Shown one piece after another: positions 1 to 9,289 of a stretch of 58,213 nucleotides of DNA. Source of the DNA: Candidatus Methylomirabilis sp. Its GTDB lineage: Bacteria; Oederibacteriota; PGYV01; DYJU01. The stretch is from the NCBI GenBank assembly GCA_020722985.1, contig DYJU01000004.1:1-58213 (forward strand). Direction: 5' to 3'. The number at the start of each line of letters is the position of its first letter. The first letter of the stretch is position 1. A program made the translations under genes and the position numbers. The notes under the pieces are model-generated. The model was given only the letters and a program-made list of their open reading frames with translations. It was not told the DNA's origin and did no database searches.

Positions 1-55
1 TTACTTACCAGTAGCCACACTTTTCCAAGTTCACTTCTGGTGGCTGAACTATTAC
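1..55 (-). repeat. End of a MITE-like repeat (copy E1), cut by the window edge
   Basis: On the minus strand this begins with GTAATAGTTCAGCCAC (positions 55-40), the same 16-mer that forms the left terminal inverted repeat of the complete copy at 47337-47642. It continues like that copy's left end, with CAGAAGT, AAAAGT and GTGGCTACT blocks. AGCCAC and GTGGCT also pair within the end itself, giving a small hairpin. The body of the element would lie outside the window to the left. No coding sequence is seen. Confidence 0.65.
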
Positions 56-92
56 TATATAAGTGAAAAAATGGATTTTAAATTATAAAAAA

Positions 93-1973
93 TTATTTTA
101 TAGAAAATTTTTTTATCAATATCAAAAGCACATTTATATCAGCAGGTGTTATACCTTCTATTCTTGATGCCTGTCCTATTGTTTGAGGTTTTATTTGAGA
201 TAATTTCTGCTGGGCTTCTTTTGATAAGCCCTTAGCATTTAAATAATCAAAGTTTTCAGGTATTTTTATTGATTCCATTTTTTTAAACTGTTTTATTTGT
301 TCATTTTGCAATTTAATATATCCTTCATACTTAACTTCAGCATCTAAATAATCAATGAAATGTCCGGGCACATCTTTTTTAATTTCAATAAATAATTCAA
401 GGTCTTTATAAGAAATTTCAGGTCTTTTATATATATTAAAAAGAGAAGTTGCTTCTTTTATATCAGAAGTATTTAATTTTTTTAATTTATCAGATGCTTC
501 TTCAGATGGTTTAATTATTGTTTTTTTAATTCTTTCAATTTCTTTATTTAAAAATTCTTTTTTATATAAAAGTTTATCATAAATTTTATCATTTATAAGT
601 CCTAATTTTTTACCAATTCCCATGAGTCTTATATCTGCATTATCATTTCTTAAAACTAATCTGAATTCAGCATGTGAAGAAAATAATCTGTATGGCTCTT
701 TTATTTCTTTTGTGGTCAAATCATCAATCATAACACCTATATATGCTTCGGTTCTATCTATAATTATTGGTTTTTCTCTCCTGATTTTTAAAACAGCATT
801 TATACCTGCAACTAATCCTAAAGCTGCTGCTTCTTCATAACCTGATGTGCCATTTATCTGTCCTGCTAAAAATAATCCTGGTATTGTTTTTGTTTCAAGC
901 GTATTATTAATTTGTAATGGGGGAACAAAATCATATTCAATGCCATATCCTGGTTTTAAAATTTTTACTTTTTCAAAACCAGGAATTGTTTTTAAATAAG
1001 CATATTGAACATCAAATGGTAAAGAGGTGGAAAGCCCATTTAAATACATTTCATTAGAATTTCTCCATTCCGGTTCAATAAAAACCTGATGTGATTTTTT
1101 TTCTGGAAATTTTACTACTTTATCTTCTATGGATGGGCAGTATCTCGGTCCTATTCCAAAAATTTTTCTATGCTCTTTACTATAAAGTGGAGACCTGTCA
1201 AGATTATCAAAGATTGCCTTATGTGTATTTTCATTTGTATTTGTTAAATAGCATAAAATCTGTTCAATTTCAATTTTATCTGTAGAAAAAGAAAAAGGGA
1301 TAGGTTCAGGATCTCCTTCCTGTGGTTTAAATTTTGAAAAATCAAGTGAATTCTTATCAACCCTTGGATTTGTTCCTGTTTTTAATCTTTTAAGTTTTAA
1401 TCCTAATGATTTTAATGAATCAGATAATTTTATTGAAGGTGGGTCATCCAGTCTTCCGCCAGGAAAAGATTCAAGTCCAATATAAATAACTCCATTTAAA
1501 AAAGTGCCTGTTGTAACTATAACTGCTTTGGAAGAATAATTTTTATTATTAGAAGTTTTTATTCCAACAACACCTCTGTCATCAGTTAAAATTTCATCAA
1601 CCATAGTTTCAATTAAATCAAGATTTGTTTGATTTTCTATAACTTTTTTCATATAAAGTGAATATTGAATTTTATCTGCCTGAGCGCGTAAGCCCCATAC
1701 TGCTGGTCCCTTTTTTGAATTTAATACTTTGAACTGGATGCATGTTGAATCTGCTGCTTTTGCCATTTCTCCGCCTAATGCATCAATTTCCCTGACAAGT
1801 TGTCCTTTTGCAAGACCACCTATTGCTGGATTGCATGACATTGCTGCTATTTTATTTTTGTTTATGGTAAAAAGCGCAGTTTTTGCTTTCATCCTTGCTG
1901 CGGCAAGCGCTGCTTCACAACCTGCATGACCTGCACCTATTACTATAACATCATAATTTTTTTCAAAATTCAT
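93..1973 (-). CDS. mnmG: tRNA uridine-5-carboxymethylaminomethyl modification enzyme MnmG (GidA)
   Basis: MnmG works with MnmE to install the (carboxymethyl)aminomethyl group on C5 of wobble uridine in certain tRNAs, using FAD, NADH and methylene-tetrahydrofolate. The 626-residue protein has the family's normal length. An N-terminal FAD Rossmann motif GAGHAGCEAA lies near residue 13. It is followed by the family signature CNPAIGGLAKGQ, then RLKTGTNPRV and GYEEAAALGLVAG. The C-terminal GidA-associated domain ends in the conserved GITPADINVLL. The start has a GGAG ribosome-binding site about eight bases upstream on the minus strand. It diverges from rlmN, another RNA-modification gene. No mnmE is present in the window. 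Confidence 0.97.
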   Translation of the reverse strand: MNFEKNYDVIVIGAGHAGCEAALAAARMKAKTALFTINKNKIAAMSCNPAIGGLAKGQLVREIDALGGEMAKAADSTCIQFKVLNSKKGPAVWGLRAQADKIQYSLYMKKVIENQTNLDLIETMVDEILTDDRGVVGIKTSNNKNYSSKAVIVTTGTFLNGVIYIGLESFPGGRLDDPPSIKLSDSLKSLGLKLKRLKTGTNPRVDKNSLDFSKFKPQEGDPEPIPFSFSTDKIEIEQILCYLTNTNENTHKAIFDNLDRSPLYSKEHRKIFGIGPRYCPSIEDKVVKFPEKKSHQVFIEPEWRNSNEMYLNGLSTSLPFDVQYAYLKTIPGFEKVKILKPGYGIEYDFVPPLQINNTLETKTIPGLFLAGQINGTSGYEEAAALGLVAGINAVLKIRREKPIIIDRTEAYIGVMIDDLTTKEIKEPYRLFSSHAEFRLVLRNDNADIRLMGIGKKLGLINDKIYDKLLYKKEFLNKEIERIKKTIIKPSEEASDKLKKLNTSDIKEATSLFNIYKRPEISYKDLELFIEIKKDVPGHFIDYLDAEVKYEGYIKLQNEQIKQFKKMESIKIPENFDYLNAKGLSKEAQQKLSQIKPQTIGQASRIEGITPADINVLLILIKKFSIK

Positions 1974-1999
1974 AAAAAAATCTCCATTTTTATAAAATA

Positions 2000-2008
2000 T
2001 GTTATAAT
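2000..2008 (+). promoter_or_regulatory. Extended -10 promoter for rlmN
   Basis: TGTTATAAT at 2000-2008 is an exact TATAAT with a TG extension, inside the 72-bp divergent mnmG/rlmN gap. Two overlapping ATTATA boxes at 2010-2020 could serve as -10 elements for mnmG on the minus strand. No clear -35 is seen. A similar TGTTATAAT serves the EF-G paralogue on the minus strand near 30743-30752. Confidence 0.45.
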
Positions 2009-2045
2009 AATTATATTATAATTTATTAAAAATAAAAGGAAAAAC

Positions 2046-3053
2046 ATGGAAGATTTAAAAAATTTTAACTTGAAGGAATTAAAAAATATTATAAAAGAAC
2101 TAAAGTTTGAAGAATTCAGAGCAAAACAAATTTTTGACTGGATTTATAAGAAAAAAGTCTTAAATATTAATTATATGAAAAACATTCCATTAAAATTAAA
2201 AGATGAACTTATAAAAAAATATACTTTATCTTCTTTAAATATAATTAAAATTCAAAAATCTAAAGATGGAACGCAAAAAATACTTTTTGAACTATTAGAT
2301 AAAAATAAAATAGAAAGTGTTTTAATACCTGATAATGAAAGAATAACTTTATGCGTTTCAACTCAGGCAGGGTGTGGATGTAATTGCAGTTTTTGTGCAA
2401 CAGGTAAATTGGGTTTTAAAAGAAATTTAAATGCGGCAGAAATAATAGAAGAATTTATAAGAGCATCTTTTATAAAAAAAATAGATAATATTGTATTTAT
2501 GGGCATGGGGGAACCTCTTTTAAACTGGCAAAATGTAAAAAAAGTAATTGGAATTCTCTCTGATAAAGATGGGCTCAATTTTTCTCAAACGCGAATGACG
2601 GTTTCAACAGTGGGAATTATACCTGTTATAAAGGAAATTGCTGAGGAAAATTTTAAATTTTATCTCGCCATATCATTAATTACTGCAAATAATGATTTAC
2701 GTGATAGATTGGTTCCTTTTAACAAAAAATATCCTTTAAAGGAAATAATAAATATTTCAAAATATTATAATAAAAAAACAGAAAAAGAAATAACTTACGA
2801 ATATATTTTATTAAAAGATATAAATGATTCTGAACATGAGGCAAAAGATCTGGCGAAAAAATTAAAAGAAATAAAATGTAAAATAAATTTAATACCCTAT
2901 AATGAAAGTGAAAATTCTGAATTTAAAAAGTCAGATGAAAATAAAATATTAAAATTTCAAAAAATATTGATTGATAATGGATATAAAGTTTTTATAAGAA
3001 AAGAAAAGGGATCTGATATTTCAGCTGCCTGCGGACAGCTGGCAGGGAAGTGA
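2046..3053 (+). CDS. rlmN: 23S rRNA (adenine2503-C2)/tRNA methyltransferase RlmN
   Basis: RlmN is a radical-SAM enzyme that methylates C2 of A2503 in 23S rRNA, and in some bacteria A37 of tRNAs. The 335-residue sequence has the radical SAM cluster motif CGCNCSFCATG (CxxxCxxC), the SAM-binding GMGEPLLNW stretch, and the C-terminal SAACGQLAG with the mechanistic cysteine of the family. The start ATG is preceded by AAAAGGA. Length and motif order fit RlmN; Cfr-type resistance proteins are relatives, but nothing here favours Cfr. Confidence 0.95.
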   Translation: MEDLKNFNLKELKNIIKELKFEEFRAKQIFDWIYKKKVLNINYMKNIPLKLKDELIKKYTLSSLNIIKIQKSKDGTQKILFELLDKNKIESVLIPDNERITLCVSTQAGCGCNCSFCATGKLGFKRNLNAAEIIEEFIRASFIKKIDNIVFMGMGEPLLNWQNVKKVIGILSDKDGLNFSQTRMTVSTVGIIPVIKEIAEENFKFYLAISLITANNDLRDRLVPFNKKYPLKEIINISKYYNKKTEKEITYEYILLKDINDSEHEAKDLAKKLKEIKCKINLIPYNESENSEFKKSDENKILKFQKILIDNGYKVFIRKEKGSDISAACGQLAGK

Positions 3054-3141
3054 TCTGGATTTTTAAGGAATTTAGAGATTAAGAAAAGTGAAGCAGAGGA
3101 TATATGAAAATAATTTGTAATTAAAGAAAGGAGGGCCCTTT

Positions 3142-3600
3142 ATGAAAATTTATTTAATAAGACATGGAGATGCCAAAAGTGAAGCAGAAGATATAAACAG
3201 ACCCTTAAATGAAAAAGGAGTTCGGGATATTCATAAAATAGGTAAATTTTTAAATAATGCAAATATAAAAGTAACAAAAATATATCACAGTACAAAATTG
3301 CGTGCAAAACAAACAGCAGAAATTTTATCTCAATATATCAAAATAGATGAAGGATTAAAAGAAATAAAAGGTTTAGAGCCGAATGCTGATCTTAATATTT
3401 TATATAATACTTTTTTAGAAGAAGGGGAAGATTTTGTAATTACAGGACATTTGCCATATTTATCTATTTTAACATCAAAATTTTTATGTAATAATGAAAA
3501 TAAAAAAATTGTTGATTTTAAATCAGGAAGTTTACTGTGTGTTGAAAAGAAAGATGAAAAATTTTTGATTGATTTTTTTATTACGCCAGAGATTTGTTAA
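3142..3600 (+). CDS. sixA: SixA-type phosphohistidine phosphatase
   Basis: This is a 152-residue histidine phosphatase superfamily protein. The catalytic RHG motif is at the N-terminus (YLIRHGDAKSEAED), the second conserved arginine lies in STKLRAKQTAEIL, and the second histidine is in TGHLPYLS. Size and the RHGDA start match SixA, which in E. coli dephosphorylates phosphohistidine in phosphorelay or PTS proteins. The substrate here is unknown. A strong AAAGGAGGG site precedes the ATG. A 21-bp segment of the coding region (3175-3195) is repeated almost exactly just upstream at 3084-3104. Confidence 0.8.
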   Translation: MKIYLIRHGDAKSEAEDINRPLNEKGVRDIHKIGKFLNNANIKVTKIYHSTKLRAKQTAEILSQYIKIDEGLKEIKGLEPNADLNILYNTFLEEGEDFVITGHLPYLSILTSKFLCNNENKKIVDFKSGSLLCVEKKDEKFLIDFFITPEIC

Positions 3601-3787
3601 AAAATATTGTCATTTACAGATATTAAGAATTTTTTATTTTTTATATCCGTAAACTTTAGATAATATCTCAAAACACCTTTTTGACCTATATATTAAAGAA
3701 ATTATTTACGCCAGTTTTTTCTTTTTTTATTCTTTTCAACTGCCCCGCCATATTTCTCCTTATTCCCACATAAAAGTTAAAAAAAAC
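3601..3787. other. Non-coding gap with an inverted repeat
   Basis: The gap after the SixA gene holds an imperfect inverted repeat. TTTACAGATAT (3613-3623) pairs with ATATCCGTAAA (3643-3653), 10 of 11 positions matching, around a T-rich loop. It may end sixA transcription or be a worn repeat remnant. No reading frame or RNA gene is recognised. Confidence 0.35.
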
Positions 3788-3815
3788 TTGACTTTAACAT
3801 TTAAAATAGTAAAAT
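3788..3815 (+). promoter_or_regulatory. Sigma-70 promoter for the sugar ABC operon
   Basis: TTGACT (3788-3793) and TAAAAT (3810-3815) are separated by 16 bases. They lie about 30 bases upstream of the binding-protein start and its AAGGAGG site. Confidence 0.5.
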
Positions 3816-3844
3816 AAATAAAAATTAAAAGGAGGATTTATATT

Positions 3845-5125
3845 ATGAAAAGGATAACTGCTTTAATTGCTTTATTATTTTTATTAGTTTTTAGTGTTTC
3901 TTGTGGCAAAAAAGCATCTTCTCGGGATATGCTCAGGTTTATGTATTGGGGTGATGTTCAGGAAATAGAAATAATAACCAATTTAGTTCAACAATTTGAA
4001 AAAGACACAAAGATAAAAGTAAGTGCAGAAAGAGCACCATCTGGCCCACCTTATATGGAAAAGGTTCTTACTCAATTCGCAGGTGGTAATCCGCCAGATG
4101 TTTTATTTGTTGAGGTGAATAATTTTAAAGCATTTGCAGAAAAAGATGTTTTGGAAGATTTAACTCCGTATCTTGAAAAAGAATCAGCATTTAAAAAGAA
4201 AGATTTTTATCCGCAGATTATAGACAGATTTACAATTAGAAATAGTTTATATGTCCTGCCACGTGATATAGCGCCAATATGTGTTGTTTATTATAATAAA
4301 AAGTTATTTGATGAAGCAGGAGTAAAATATCCAACAGATGATTGGACATGGGCTGATCTTGTAAAAAAAGGTCAGAAGTTAGTAAAAAAAGATGCGAAAG
4401 GAATTTATACCCAGTTTGGTTTTGTTGATGATTGGCCAATATGGGAATCATTTGTATACAGCAATGGGGGCTCTTTGGTTGATAATGTGAAAAATCCAAA
4501 AAAATGTACTCTTAATAAAAAAGAAGCAATAGAAGCGATTCAATTTAGAGCAGATTTAATACATAAATATAAAATTACACCATCTCCTTCTCAGATGACA
4601 GCAATGGGTGGAATGGGCACTTCTGATATGTTTGTTTCTGGTAAGGTTGCAATGTTTTATAGTGGAATATGGAAAACCCCACTTTTCAGGCAGATAAAAG
4701 ATTTCCAATGGGATGTTGTGATGTTTCCTAAAGGACCAAAAGGAAAAAGGGCATTTTCAACAGGTGGTTCAGGATATGCAATAGTAAAAACATCAAAGAA
4801 AAAAGATGCGGCATGGAAATTAATTACATATCTTGCAGGAAAACAAGGACAGATTGAACTTGCTAAAACAGGACTTGCGCAGCCAGCAATGATATCAATT
4901 GCAGAGTCAAAAAATTTCATTGATGATAGACCACCAAAGCATAAGGATATTGTATTAAAGGGAGTTAAATATGTTGTTTTTGCTCCTTTAATGTCAGAAT
5001 GGGAAGAAATAAATGTAAGTTCTATTGCTCCTGCATTTGATAAGATATGGAGTGGAAAAGAAAAAGCAGGAAAAATATTAAAAGAAATTGTGCCTGAAAT
5101 AAACGAGAATTTTTTCAGTAAATAA
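3845..5125 (+). CDS. Sugar ABC transporter substrate-binding lipoprotein (family 1)
   Basis: This 426-residue extracellular solute-binding protein is of the MalE/UgpB type. The N-terminus has a lipoprotein signal with hydrophobic LIALLFLLVF and lipobox FSVSC, so Cys20 would be lipidated and the protein membrane-anchored. The mature part shows the family pattern of an N-terminal 'EIEIITNLVQQFEKDT' helix, 'GGNPPDVLFVEV', and the 'GKVAMFYSGIW' and 'WDVVMFPKGPKG' segments of the second lobe. It starts after AAGGAGG and is the first gene of a three-gene operon with two permeases. The ligand cannot be read from sequence; carbohydrate or glycerol-phosphate esters are typical for the family. Confidence 0.9.
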   Translation: MKRITALIALLFLLVFSVSCGKKASSRDMLRFMYWGDVQEIEIITNLVQQFEKDTKIKVSAERAPSGPPYMEKVLTQFAGGNPPDVLFVEVNNFKAFAEKDVLEDLTPYLEKESAFKKKDFYPQIIDRFTIRNSLYVLPRDIAPICVVYYNKKLFDEAGVKYPTDDWTWADLVKKGQKLVKKDAKGIYTQFGFVDDWPIWESFVYSNGGSLVDNVKNPKKCTLNKKEAIEAIQFRADLIHKYKITPSPSQMTAMGGMGTSDMFVSGKVAMFYSGIWKTPLFRQIKDFQWDVVMFPKGPKGKRAFSTGGSGYAIVKTSKKKDAAWKLITYLAGKQGQIELAKTGLAQPAMISIAESKNFIDDRPPKHKDIVLKGVKYVVFAPLMSEWEEINVSSIAPAFDKIWSGKEKAGKILKEIVPEINENFFSK

Positions 5126-5152
5126 TCAAATTAAACATTCTGGAGGAATTTT

Positions 5153-6079
5153 ATGGAAGGAACTTCCCAAAAACTTAAGAAGCCATTAATGAAAATGAGC
5201 ACCCATGAAGCAATTTGGGGTTATGTTTTTTTATCTCCATGGATTTTAGGTATGATATTTTTTATTGGCGGTCCTATAATTGCATCATTGATTCTTGCAT
5301 TTTGCAGGTGGGATTTGATAACTCCACCTGAATTTATAGGGCTTGATAATTTTATAAAGATAGTAGGGGATCCAAAATTCTGGAAAAGTTTATATAATAC
5401 TTTTTACTATACTATCTTTGCAGTGCCAATAGGTATAGTTGGTTCAATTATAGTTGCTTTGCTTATGAACCAGAAATGGAAATCCGTAAGATTATTAAGA
5501 ACAATTTATTATTTGCCTTCTGTTACAGCAGGTGTTGCATCAGCAATTATCTGGATGTGGCTTTTCAATCCGGATTTTGGGCTTATTAATTATTTTATGG
5601 GGAAAATAGGGATAAAAGGACCATTATGGCTTGCGAGCGAAGAATGGTCAAAACCAGCGCTTATAATAATGAGTTTGTGGGGAGTTGGTGGAAATATGAT
5701 AATTTATCTTGCCGGACTTCAAGGGATATCCAGGCAGTTATATGAAGCAGCAGAAATTGATGGTGCAAGTATTTGGGAGAAATTTTGGAATATAACTTTG
5801 CCTATGTTATCTCCTGTTATATTTTTTAATCTTATAATGAGTATTGTCTGGTCTTTCCAGATATTTACACAGGTTTATGTTATGACGCAGGGGCAGGGGG
5901 GACCAGCGGACTCAACCCTTGTTTTAGTTTTATATATATATCAGAAAGCATTTAAATTCCATCAGATGGGTTATGCTTCTGCTCTTGCGTGGGTACTTTT
6001 TGTAATAATACTTATTGCGACTTTAATTCAGTTTAGGTTTTCAAAATGGGTATATTATGAAGGAGAACTAAAAAAATAA
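5153..6079 (+). CDS. Sugar ABC transporter permease, MalF/UgpA type
   Basis: A 308-residue inner-membrane permease with six predicted membrane spans, starting 'HEAIWGYVFLSPWILGMIFF'. The EAA loop that contacts the ATPase is clear (YEAAEIDGASIWEKFWNITLP, residues about 200-220). It lies 27 bases after the binding protein with a GGAGG site and pairs with the next permease. No ATPase gene follows. A shared MsmX/UgpC-like ATPase elsewhere in the genome is the usual solution. Confidence 0.92.
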   Translation: MEGTSQKLKKPLMKMSTHEAIWGYVFLSPWILGMIFFIGGPIIASLILAFCRWDLITPPEFIGLDNFIKIVGDPKFWKSLYNTFYYTIFAVPIGIVGSIIVALLMNQKWKSVRLLRTIYYLPSVTAGVASAIIWMWLFNPDFGLINYFMGKIGIKGPLWLASEEWSKPALIIMSLWGVGGNMIIYLAGLQGISRQLYEAAEIDGASIWEKFWNITLPMLSPVIFFNLIMSIVWSFQIFTQVYVMTQGQGGPADSTLVLVLYIYQKAFKFHQMGYASALAWVLFVIILIATLIQFRFSKWVYYEGELKK

Positions 6080-6099
6080 AATTGCTGGAGGTTGAATAG

Positions 6100-7359
6100 A
6101 TGATTTCTTCTACATCAAAAAATACAGGTTTCTGGGCAAGCAAAAAAAGGCAGGAAAAAATAATAAGTTTAATACTTTTTATTATAGCATGGGCAGGGGC
6201 ATTTATTTTTGTTGTTCCGCTTGTGTGGATGATAACAACTTCTTTAAAAACACCAACAGAAATTTTTACTATACCGCCAAAATGGATACCTGTATCTTAT
6301 ATACAACTTGACTATGAAACCAAATTGATTGCAAAAGCATCAGGCAAAATTCAAATTTCAAAAGGCGAAGAAGGTAGCAGAATTTTAGATATAATTAAAG
6401 ATGGAAAAATTGCAAGTTCGGTTGTTGTTCCGGCTGTAGGTTCTTTACTTATTAAAAACAAACAAACTGTTAAAGCAGGCGAGGTTGTTGCTGAATTACC
6501 TACAACTGGGATTACAAAAATTATTAAAAATAATGATGGGACATTGATTTTAAAAATTGTTTCAAAAGCAGGGTTTACAATTCAGGAATACAATTTACCC
6601 CGAGGAACAAAATTAAAAGTTATGGAAGGAGAACAGGTCAGAGTTGGACAACAACTGGCAACAATTTTACCCCAATGGAGAAATTATATAGAAGCATGGG
6701 CACCAAAAGCTTTAAATGAAACTTTTAATACATATCTTTTAAATACATGTATAATAACTTTTTTTGCAATTTTAGGGGTTGTATTAAGTTCAACTTTTGT
6801 TGCTTATGGTTTTGCGCGTTTTAGATTTCCATTTAGAGATCCATTATTTTTACTTATGATCAGTACAATGATGATACCTGTTCAGGTAACTATGATACCC
6901 ACGTTTATTCTTTTTAAATATTTAGGATGGATAGATACTTTTGCACCTTTAATTGTTCCTACTTTTTTTGGTGGTGGGGCTTTTAATATTTTTCTTGTTA
7001 GACAGTTTTTTATGACCATACCTTATGAACTGGATGATGCAGCCAAGATAGACGGTTGTAATTATTTTCAGATACTTTATATAATTTTATTACCACTTGT
7101 AAAACCTGCGTTAATTACTATTGCTATATTCGGCTTTGTTTATAACTGGAATGATTTTTTAAATCCTCTTATTTATCTCAATAGTTCATCAAAATATACA
7201 CTTGCTTTAGGTTTGCAGACATTCACAACAATGTATGGTTCATATTATCATTTAATGATGGCTGCTTCCACCATTGTATTATTGCCTGTTTTGATAATAT
7301 TTTTCTTAGGGCAGAGATATTTTATAGAAGGGGTTGCAACAAGCGGTCTTAAAGGATAA
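6100..7359 (+). CDS. Sugar ABC transporter permease, MalG type, with large loop insertion
   Basis: This is the second permease of the sugar importer. The core is ordinary: first span WAGAFIFVVPLVWMITTSL, the FTIPPKWIP motif, and later the EAA loop YELDDAAKIDGCNYFQILYI. At 419 residues it is about 130 longer than typical MalG proteins. The extra piece sits between PPKWIP and PQWRNYIEAW, in the first external loop. It contains two similar lobes ending VKAGEVVAELP and VRVGQQLATILP, preceded by glycine-rich beta segments. That pattern resembles barrel-sandwich hybrid (biotinyl/lipoyl or RpoC beta-prime-like) folds; this fold assignment is my inference. The reading frame is continuous across the insert. 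Confidence 0.88.
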   Translation: MISSTSKNTGFWASKKRQEKIISLILFIIAWAGAFIFVVPLVWMITTSLKTPTEIFTIPPKWIPVSYIQLDYETKLIAKASGKIQISKGEEGSRILDIIKDGKIASSVVVPAVGSLLIKNKQTVKAGEVVAELPTTGITKIIKNNDGTLILKIVSKAGFTIQEYNLPRGTKLKVMEGEQVRVGQQLATILPQWRNYIEAWAPKALNETFNTYLLNTCIITFFAILGVVLSSTFVAYGFARFRFPFRDPLFLLMISTMMIPVQVTMIPTFILFKYLGWIDTFAPLIVPTFFGGGAFNIFLVRQFFMTIPYELDDAAKIDGCNYFQILYIILLPLVKPALITIAIFGFVYNWNDFLNPLIYLNSSSKYTLALGLQTFTTMYGSYYHLMMAASTIVLLPVLIIFFLGQRYFIEGVATSGLKG

Positions 7360-7418
7360 AAGAAATTTTTTCTTATAATTTTTTTAATTATCGTATTTTA
7401 ATAAGATTTTAATTTTAA

Positions 7419-8390
7419 ATGAAAAATTATATAATAAAAAGATTATTATTAATTATTCCCATACTTTTGGGAATTACAATAATAACTTTCTCAATAATTC
7501 ATTTAACACCTGGGGGATTTACAACAGTGAATCTTCAAATGGATATAAGAACGTCTCCCGATTCTATTGCCAGGTTAAAATCTCTCTATGGGCTTGATAG
7601 ACCTTTACATATTCAATATTTAAATTGGCTAAAACGTTTTGTTTTTTTTGATTTTGGAAATTCGTTTTTAGATGGAAGACCTGTTTTAAAAAAAGTTGCA
7701 GAAAGATTGCCTGCGACGCTTCTTTTAAATATATCTGCTTTAATTTTAGAATTTTTTATAGCGATAATTATAGGTGTTACATCAGCTTTAAAAAGAAATT
7801 CATTTTATGATAAAAGTATGACAGTAATTACTTTTATTGGATATTCTATACCATCTTTCTGGCTTGCTTTAATTTTAATGCTTATATTTGGTGTCAAATT
7901 AGACTTGCTGCCAATTTCAGGTTTAAAATCAGTTAATTTTGATTTTTTAAGTTCTGGAGAAAAAATAATTGATATATTAAAACATTTGGTTTTGCCTGTT
8001 TTTATAACAGCTTTTGGTGGGCTTGCCTATATTTCCAGATATGTAAAAACCAATATGATAGAAACTTTAAGTCAGCAGTATATAAAAGCATCTTATGCAA
8101 AAGGACTTTCAGAAAATATCATAATTTATAAGCATGCTTTGAAAAATAGTTTATTACCTGTAATAACTTTACTTGGGCTTTCTTTACCAGGACTCATTGG
8201 TGGTAGTTTTATTTTTGAAACAATTTTTGCCTGGCCCGGAATGGGAAGATTAGCTTATGAATCTGCTTTAAATTTTGATTATCCTGTTATTATGGGAGTT
8301 GTAACAATGGCAGCATTTTTAACTTTACTCGGAAATTTGCTTGCGGATATTTCTTATGCGTTTGTTGATCCGAGAATAAGGTATAGATAG
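7419..8390 (+). CDS. Dipeptide/oligopeptide ABC permease, DppB type
   Basis: A 323-residue permease of the DppB/OppB family. The N-terminus MKNYIIKRLLLIIPILLGITIITF forms the first span, followed by the typical LTPGG and DRPLHIQYLNWL segments. The ATPase-contacting loop is YIKASYAKGLSENIIIYKHALKNSLLPV, and the C-terminus LADISYAFVDPRIRYR is diagnostic. No good ribosome-binding site precedes the ATG. It heads a four-gene transporter set that lacks a substrate-binding protein. Confidence 0.92.
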   Translation: MKNYIIKRLLLIIPILLGITIITFSIIHLTPGGFTTVNLQMDIRTSPDSIARLKSLYGLDRPLHIQYLNWLKRFVFFDFGNSFLDGRPVLKKVAERLPATLLLNISALILEFFIAIIIGVTSALKRNSFYDKSMTVITFIGYSIPSFWLALILMLIFGVKLDLLPISGLKSVNFDFLSSGEKIIDILKHLVLPVFITAFGGLAYISRYVKTNMIETLSQQYIKASYAKGLSENIIIYKHALKNSLLPVITLLGLSLPGLIGGSFIFETIFAWPGMGRLAYESALNFDYPVIMGVVTMAAFLTLLGNLLADISYAFVDPRIRYR

Positions 8391-8480
8391 TCAGGCTTAA
8401 AGATACGGAGGGAATGGAAGTTAAGAATAATGACTGAAATAGGATAAAATAATAAAAAATTTTAAATTCGGAGTAACAAT

Positions 8481-9287
8481 ATGAAAAAAATGATATGGAC
8501 GGGAGGAATAATTTTAGTTTTCTTTTTATGTCTTGCAATATTTGCTCCCTTTATATCAAGTTATGATTATAAAGAGCAGAATATTAATTTAAGATTACAG
8601 CCTCCTTCATCAAAACATATCTTTGGAACTGATGAATTTGGAAGGGATGTATTTGCAAGGATGTTATACGGAGCAAGGGTATCAATCAGTGTTGGATTTT
8701 TAGCTATTGCAATTGCTACTTTAATAGGTGTTTCATATGGGGCAATTTCCGGATACTATGGAGGACTTATAGATAATATTATGATGCGTATAGTTGATAT
8801 TATACTTACCATTCCTGTATTATTTTTAATACTTATGCTGATTGTTTACCTTGGACCTTCTATTTCAAATATTATTATAATAATAGGATTGACATCATGG
8901 ACAGATATTGCAAGGATAGTAAGGGCAGAAGTTTTGAAAATAAAAAACTTTGCTTTTGTTGATGCAGCAAAACTCATCGGGTTACCAAAGAAAATCATAA
9001 TATTCAAATACATTATTCTAAATATATCAGGACCTATACTCGTTTATATTGTTTTTGGAATTTCAGGTGCAATTTTAACAGAATCAGGTCTTTCTTTTTT
9101 AGGACTTGGTGTACAACCGCCTTTTCCGAGTTGGGGAAATATATTGACGGCAGGTAAAGATTATATACATACAGCATGGTGGCTTGTTTTATTCCCGGGG
9201 ATTTTTATATTTTTAACAGTTTTTTCGTTGAATATTTTAGGTGAAGGATTAAGAGATTTTTTTAATCCTAAATTAAAAAGAGAATAA
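8481..9287 (+). CDS. Dipeptide/oligopeptide ABC permease, DppC type
   Basis: A 268-residue partner of the preceding permease. The N-terminal span is followed by the hallmark HIFGTDEFGRDVFARMLYGARVS segment of DppC/OppC proteins. The EAA-like loop FAFVDAAKLIGLPKKIIIFKYI and the terminal GEGLRDFFNPKLK are also present. A CGGAG ribosome site precedes the ATG. It sits 90 bases after dppB and 2 bases before the first ATPase gene. Confidence 0.92.
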   Translation: MKKMIWTGGIILVFFLCLAIFAPFISSYDYKEQNINLRLQPPSSKHIFGTDEFGRDVFARMLYGARVSISVGFLAIAIATLIGVSYGAISGYYGGLIDNIMMRIVDIILTIPVLFLILMLIVYLGPSISNIIIIIGLTSWTDIARIVRAEVLKIKNFAFVDAAKLIGLPKKIIIFKYIILNISGPILVYIVFGISGAILTESGLSFLGLGVQPPFPSWGNILTAGKDYIHTAWWLVLFPGIFIFLTVFSLNILGEGLRDFFNPKLKRE

Positions 9288-9289
9288 AA

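Noticed and set aside
3640..3790. Further worn copy of the MITE family on the minus strand
   Set aside because: Only short stretches such as GGAATAAGGAGAAATATG resemble the body and no terminal repeat is present; chance similarity in AT-rich DNA is possible.
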